Shown one piece after another: positions 33,371 to 38,653 of a stretch of DNA of 38,653 nucleotides. Both the position numbers and the translations under genes were made by a program. The notes below the pieces were generated by a model that was not told the origin of the DNA, did not search any database, and saw nothing but the letters and a program-made list of their open reading frames with translations. This DNA is from Trachelipus rathkii (Eukaryota; Arthropoda; Malacostraca; Isopoda; Trachelipodidae): assembly GCA_015478945.1 (NCBI GenBank), contig JABUQX010014222.1, forward strand, positions 1 through 38,653, given 5' to 3'. Numbering within the stretch: position 1 is the stretch's first letter; each line of letters starts with the position of its first letter.

Positions 33371-36300
33371 GTGCTTACTATGAAATTGTTGCAAATTGAA
33401 CCCATAATTGTTAATATTTCTTCATTAGGTTCCAAAGAAGTAATTTCCTTTCAGGAAGATGAAGAATATAACATAGTTATCCATTATAGAAAAGGGTTTT
33501 ATACAATATTCCTAAGTTCATTAAATCAAACTCATCACAAGATATTGAACATGTATATATTCATATACAAGATCGCTAATCTTTGAGAATGGAAGGGCTA
33601 CATCTAATACAAAATGTTAGTCGTTTGAATTGTTAGAAATTTCCCAACATTTTATTTAAAAATTTTCAATTACAAAAATGGAGATTTTCAGTATCCTCAT
33701 AAGGCAGTTTCATTTGGACAAAGGCTTTTTCCAAATCGAACATTAGAAGATACTGATTGAATATCAAGTAGTGTTATGCAAAATTATGTCTTTTATTTAA
33801 ATTAGGGTCGGTAAGCTAACATTTTCATGTGATAAATTAGCTATTTTTGGGTCTTTATCGCATAGGTTCGAAAATATACAATTTGCCATTTTGTTGTTTC
33901 TCAACGTGGATCTAATATAATAGCATTATGAGCTGAAAATAACATTATTATTATTTTTTACTGTAATTTATTTAAACAGGTGATGATACCACTTGTAAGT
34001 TGGTCATTAATGAGTTTATAATATGCTTTAGTTTAGGTTAGGTTTTTATTTTATTTAACTTAAAGAAATTTTATTTCCTTTTCAGAATGAAATAAAATTA
34101 TTTTGGCAAATATTTTAATGATTTATTATTCATAACGTAAAATTAAATATATCATTGTAAGGGACTTTCTGAATATTTAATAAGTTTCATATTTTAACTG
34201 AGAATTTTTTTAGGACATTCAAAACTTAAATTTAATTAACATATTTAAATTTTTTTCTCGATCATCATCCAATTCTATGCTAGTATTATTATTTTGAGCT
34301 AGAGATTGAGATAGAGTAATCCATTTCAGTCATTCCATTTATTCTTTCTATTCTTGACCATTTTTGCGAGCAATCGGTCCTTGATTCGCATAGAATTTTT
34401 TTATATACCTTCAATATATGGCAATTTTTTTTATTAATTATAGTCCCAGTAATAAGCATCTCTTAAGAGTTAAGATATAGTGAACTGATTGTTTGTTTAC
34501 CAAAAGAAATGCATTTATTGGGTAATGTGGGCTCCATTAACATAATCAGTATAGTGGAGATTATCTGCCTATATTAGTTTAGGTGGTTAAAGCAGGTGTT
34601 TATCAGTAGGTAATTTCTGTGGGTTAATGCTTTTTTAAAGTTTGAGGGGGGTTTTTAAAGTCGGGTGTTGTGTTTGAGGAATAAGCGTGATGAACATATG
34701 TGATTTTATATTATCATTATTACTTTACTTTTTTATAAATCTGGGTTCCTAAGATAATATGAAGTTTGATAATATTTAGCTTTAATTGATACTTTTTATG
34801 TTTAGTTACGGGATTATTCTAGACTGTCATAAACCTTACTTCTACTTTTTTGTGTGCTACTGTCTGTCGATATTAAAATTTATTTATTCAGATCAGATAC
34901 AGATATAACCCCTCAAATCTTGGTTGTTATTGTTTTTTTATTCTATTACCAGTTGTGGTGAAAGTAGGAAGAGTTATGTTTTATTGATGTGGTTAATTAA
35001 GGTATTAAACAAACAATTTGTTGATTGTTAATGAAGAAAGTGGTTATTGACAGGTGTTACTTATTGCATTTTCAACACATTTGAATTTGTGTCATCTTAT
35101 AGCTGACACATTATTATCATATGGTATAAGTTTTTTGATAATGTGTTATTTGATGTTTTTGAGTTTTGGAATATGTTTCAATTCGTTTTTTATATAATAC
35201 ATAAACATGTGAGATATGCCAATGAGGTGGGTAGATTCATTTTCTAAGTTTAGCTATCTTAAATTTTAAAAACTATCCTAGTTTTTCAATTTTGTCAGTG
35301 TACACTAGTTAATCAGACTCAATTCATTTGATGTTTTTGCACTTGAGATTTCAGGTGTTTTGAAAGTTGGGCGAACTATACATTTATGGTCCATACAATG
35401 TTGATGTTTGTAATGTTTTTGACATATGTATGGAAACCAACCCGGACCTTAGTCTTGGTTAGGTTTTGGAGTTTATGTTTCGTTGTTTTTGTATTCACAA
35501 TATCTTAGTAGGATATGATAATGTGTATTCGATTTTCTCAGTTGTGAAATGGTTAGTGTAAAGTATATTGTGGCTATCGGTGTTTAGTGCATTTTGATGA
35601 TGTTTGGTAGTTTGTGGTGACCATCTTACGAATTCTATTTCTAAATGATATATCAGATGCATTATTTAATTTCATCTAAATTTATGGGTAAGTTATGGTA
35701 TTTTGGGTGGTGAATGTCTATATATATTGGGTATTGATATATATTTCAGGCAACTACTAAATAAAATATTCGCATCACTTTATATTTATTTTTTTAAGGC
35801 CTATTATTTGGTTTTATTCTTTCAATGGTAATGTTACTTGTAAAAGTATTTGTATATTTATTTTAGATAGTTTTTCCAATAATCTGAATATTGTTGTAAG
35901 TTTGTTATTACTGAGGCAATTTAGCAAATTTTTGCCATATTTTATATCATTCTGCTAAGGGCTTTTTTTGTATAAATTTTGCTGGAACTTTGGTTGTTCT
36001 CATTGCCAAGAATTTTAGAATTTATTGTATTTTTAAAATCCATATTTTTCAAAGTTTTTTATGAGACTATAAGTGCAGAGTTGTTTCATTCAAATTCATG
36101 GAGGCTGAAAGGTATCATGTCTTTTATGCGAAGAAACAGTTTCATATGTGCATATATGAGGACCATCGTTTAGCCAAAGGACGATTTTATTTTTCCCAAG
36201 TTCCATTGGTCTTTCTTCATACACGGCTGGAAGGCCACAGAATCCTGCTTCTTACATTTTTTTGCGCTTTCCAAATGTGAATTCTGGACAGTCAGCGTGA

Positions 36301-37150
36301 ATTTTTGAAGTGTTTGAAGAATTCTTCTGAAACTTTTAATTTGTTTTAAATTTAGATGAACCCTTTAACTCATTAACCGTATATAAATCTATATAAAGCT
36401 CTTGGTGATCTTTATTTATATTTTGTAACAATGGCTTTTTGTCCTCTTTGTTTGACTAGAGATAAAACTTGTTGGGATAACGATTGGATTTATCAGCACA
36501 AATACTTTTACAAATTTTATCTATATTTGGTTCCTACATCATATTTTGAAAAATTTAACTTTTTGTTTTATATAATAACAACTAGTAATATTTCTAATAA
36601 ATTACAGTATTATTAAATTACAGTAATAAAGTATACTCTAAATTTATACATTCATATATTTTATTTATTTATCTTATTTTATTTTAATTTATTTATTTAT
36701 TTTTTTTGTTTGTGTACTTTATTCTATATATTTTACCATCCAGCCAATCTATTTTATACCACTAACAAGTAAATAAGTTTTTTTTTTAGTACCCGTTTGC
36801 TTCTTTCCTGTTATCTCCATATGTTGTCAGTTCGGATTAGGCTATGTGAGGCTTTTAATTTTTATATATAGTCTCGATAGCCTATGTGGCCTTCTACTGT
36901 TACATATTTTTCATTATATTCTCACCAATACTGATAAACTTTTGTGCTCATGCAGCCCTATCCGTGGTGATCACTCATATATATATATTTTATAAATATA
37001 CATATATAATTATTATAGTTATTATTATTTATTATTACTTTATTTTTTTCTATGAGACGACTATTCTTATTTACTTATTCAATGTTACAGTTTCATACGT
37101 AATAGGAGCCTAATTCATTTTTTCTAAGTACACTATACCCGACAGAAGGA
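33371..37150. other. AT-rich sequence, no recognised gene
   Basis: Open frames of 60-75 codons (for example 33371-33586, 35979-36173 and 36431-36616) show no family resemblance and the low-complexity Ile/Phe/Leu/Tyr composition expected of AT-rich noncoding DNA. The 33.4-33.8 kb patch has longer broken frames on the + strand and could be an old transposon remnant. I cannot name it. Confidence 0.4.
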
Positions 37151-37160
37151 TACAGCAATT

Positions 37161-37197
37161 CTGGCGTGAAGGACCATCCTGACCACTGCGCCATAAC
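37161..37197 (-). repeat. tRNA-Glu-like SINE fragment
   Basis: Read on the - strand this is GTTATGGCGCAGTGGTCAGG followed by ATGGTCCTTCACGCCAG. It resembles the D-arm / A box and the anticodon arm (loop with TTC) of tRNA-Glu. No T-arm/B box or acceptor pairing follows, so it is not a functional tRNA. A tRNA-derived SINE remnant is the best reading. Confidence 0.4.
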
Positions 37198-37477
37198 AGA
37201 AATTTTTTATGAATGACAAAAATTAATGAAGAAAATTATTTGTCATGTTAAATATTTTATCTTTAGTTTCTTTAAATTATTACTATATTACAATTAAATA
37301 AATGTATAAATAGCATTTACATTGGAATATATAGGGAGTTTATTTTATATAAGGTGGCAAATGCAAACTCTTTCTCCTCTCCTGATATTTCTTCTTTTTG
37401 TATACAACAATGCATATATATGTCAATTAGAGACAATCCTTTCTGAAGGAAGGACATTATTATAGACTCTTCATATT

Positions 37478-37617
37478 CACTATATTATTATTATTGTTCT
37501 TATTATATTTTATTATTATTTTTATTATTATTATTATCTTTCATCATTATTTCATTAATAATTCTTATTATTTTATTATTTTTTATTATATTATTTATTT
37601 TATTATTATTATTATTT
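37478..37617. repeat. Imperfect (ATT)n microsatellite
   Basis: TTA/ATT units with frequent interruptions over about 140 bases. Confidence 0.9.
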
Positions 37618-38653
37618 AAATGAAAATTTAAACATTTTATTTTTCAAAAAACAATTTATTATCTCTACGTTATACGTTTAACAATTGGTTACCTATTTTA
37701 GATCCCCTTTCACCCTCTAATTCATTTATACAAATGAATGTGAGACAAAGATTGGATTAGTCAGCATACAAACCCCAAGTCTTTAATTTTTCTCACATTT
37801 GTTGGAGTTTCCAAGTAGGAAACTGAATTGTATCTTCTGTCTGAATATATGATAGGAAGACAAACCAACCCGCGCGCTGACACAAAGAACACAATCACAA
37901 ACCCCACGGCCTTTTAGGTGGCCTGCTTAGATATAATACATTAAACTTGGCCTTCTTTCAAACATGTATGGAGTGATGTACTAGGCAAATATTATTTTGT
38001 TTTATTTCATAAAAAATAACAAATTATATAGTTTTTTGTAGGTATATATTTTTATTATCAGCTGGCACTGACTTGTTGATGATTCTTTAATAATATGTTT
38101 GTTATTGCCTAAATAGGCAAGCAAAGAACACAGTCTTGCTCCTTTAGATTTTATATAGGATTCGAGATTCTGAAATTAATTTTTTTATTCCGTCAAACTC
38201 ATTGCTACGAATTTGCAGAGCTAAGATTGTGAGATTCTCGCTTGAGGATTCATTATATGTAACCAAATCAAGTGAATGGGATAAAAATAATTTTTTTTAA
38301 GTTGTTCACTAAAATTTAATTTTTGTATATTTTAATTTTAATTATTATTAATGTTATTTTAAAAAAAGAATCAATAATAATTTCATTCCATTTTATTTTT
38401 TTTATTTTTTTTTTTTTTTTGGTTTTAGCAAAGGTATTATTTTCTAAAATTCCAGTGGATAATTAAGATAATAATTTAAAAAAATATAAATATAGTAAAA
38501 TAGATATATTAAGATATAAGGTATATATAACGATTATTAGTATATATTTTTGACAGATTTGTACTTGCATTTGGTTATAATTGTCCATGCAGTCACTAGA
38601 GTAGAAATACTAAAGATACTAGCTGATTTAACGGTGGTAACCGTTTGTTCAAT
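37618..38653. other. AT-rich sequence, nothing recognised
   Basis: Includes a GC-richer patch at 37870-37930 and a poly-T tract near 38395-38420. No gene or element identified. Confidence 0.45.

Noticed and set aside
1..38653. CRISPR arrays, operons or bacterial genes
   Set aside because: No direct repeats with unique spacers, no long intronless ORFs and no Shine-Dalgarno-led genes. The intron-exon structure and repeats are animal-like.

Overview
The window looks like nuclear DNA from an invertebrate, most probably an arthropod and perhaps a decapod crustacean. It is very AT-rich and full of (TA)n, (CA)n and (ATT)n arrays. Genes are split by GT-AG introns several kilobases long. It also carries decayed non-LTR retrotransposons and hAT DNA transposons of animal type. 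Nothing bacterial (operons, ribosome binding sites, CRISPR) is visible. The taxon is inferred from the style of the repeats and was not tested by a search.

The one host gene I can support is on the + strand between about 14.5 and 29 kb and encodes a urea transporter (SLC14/UT family). Two exons of this gene, at 17903-18113 and 19410-19557, join in phase 0 and read cleanly through the end of the first UT repeat, a glycosylated extracellular loop and the start of the second UT repeat. A further clean exon at 28808-28960 carries the second LPxLTxPF-like motif and the C-terminal PEEH segment. Exons at 14564-14652 and 19830-19999 also match the family, but only by changing reading frame inside the exon. 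The locus is therefore either a pseudogene or a real gene with indel errors in this assembly. The first exon(s), one exon of the first repeat and the last exon were not firmly located.

Region by region: 1-264 is a foldback (MITE-like) element. From 265 to about 14500 the sequence is AT-rich without recognisable genes, with opposed ATT/AAT arrays, a tRNA-like SINE fragment, a small ATCCGC-rich foldback and several (TA)n blocks. From 14564 to 20000 lie UT exons and introns. From 20248 to 28677, inside the last large UT intron, two 16-bp terminal inverted repeats (CCAGGGTTCTCAAACT and its complement) bracket 8.4 kb. This interval holds a broken jockey-like LINE (+), a hAT dimerisation-domain fragment (-), a broken RTE-like LINE (-), a 374-390 bp foldback element, a perfect G7/C7 hairpin, a 24-bp minisatellite and a broken ZBED5/SCAND3-like hAT transposase (+). 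The simplest reading is a hAT insertion that later received nested insertions. From 28961 to the end the sequence is AT-rich and intron-like, with one tRNA-Glu-like SINE fragment and an (ATT)n block.

I found no new multi-gene system. The most informative points are the UT gene with its dense N-glycosylation loop, the question whether it is broken or misassembled, and the nested transposon structure.
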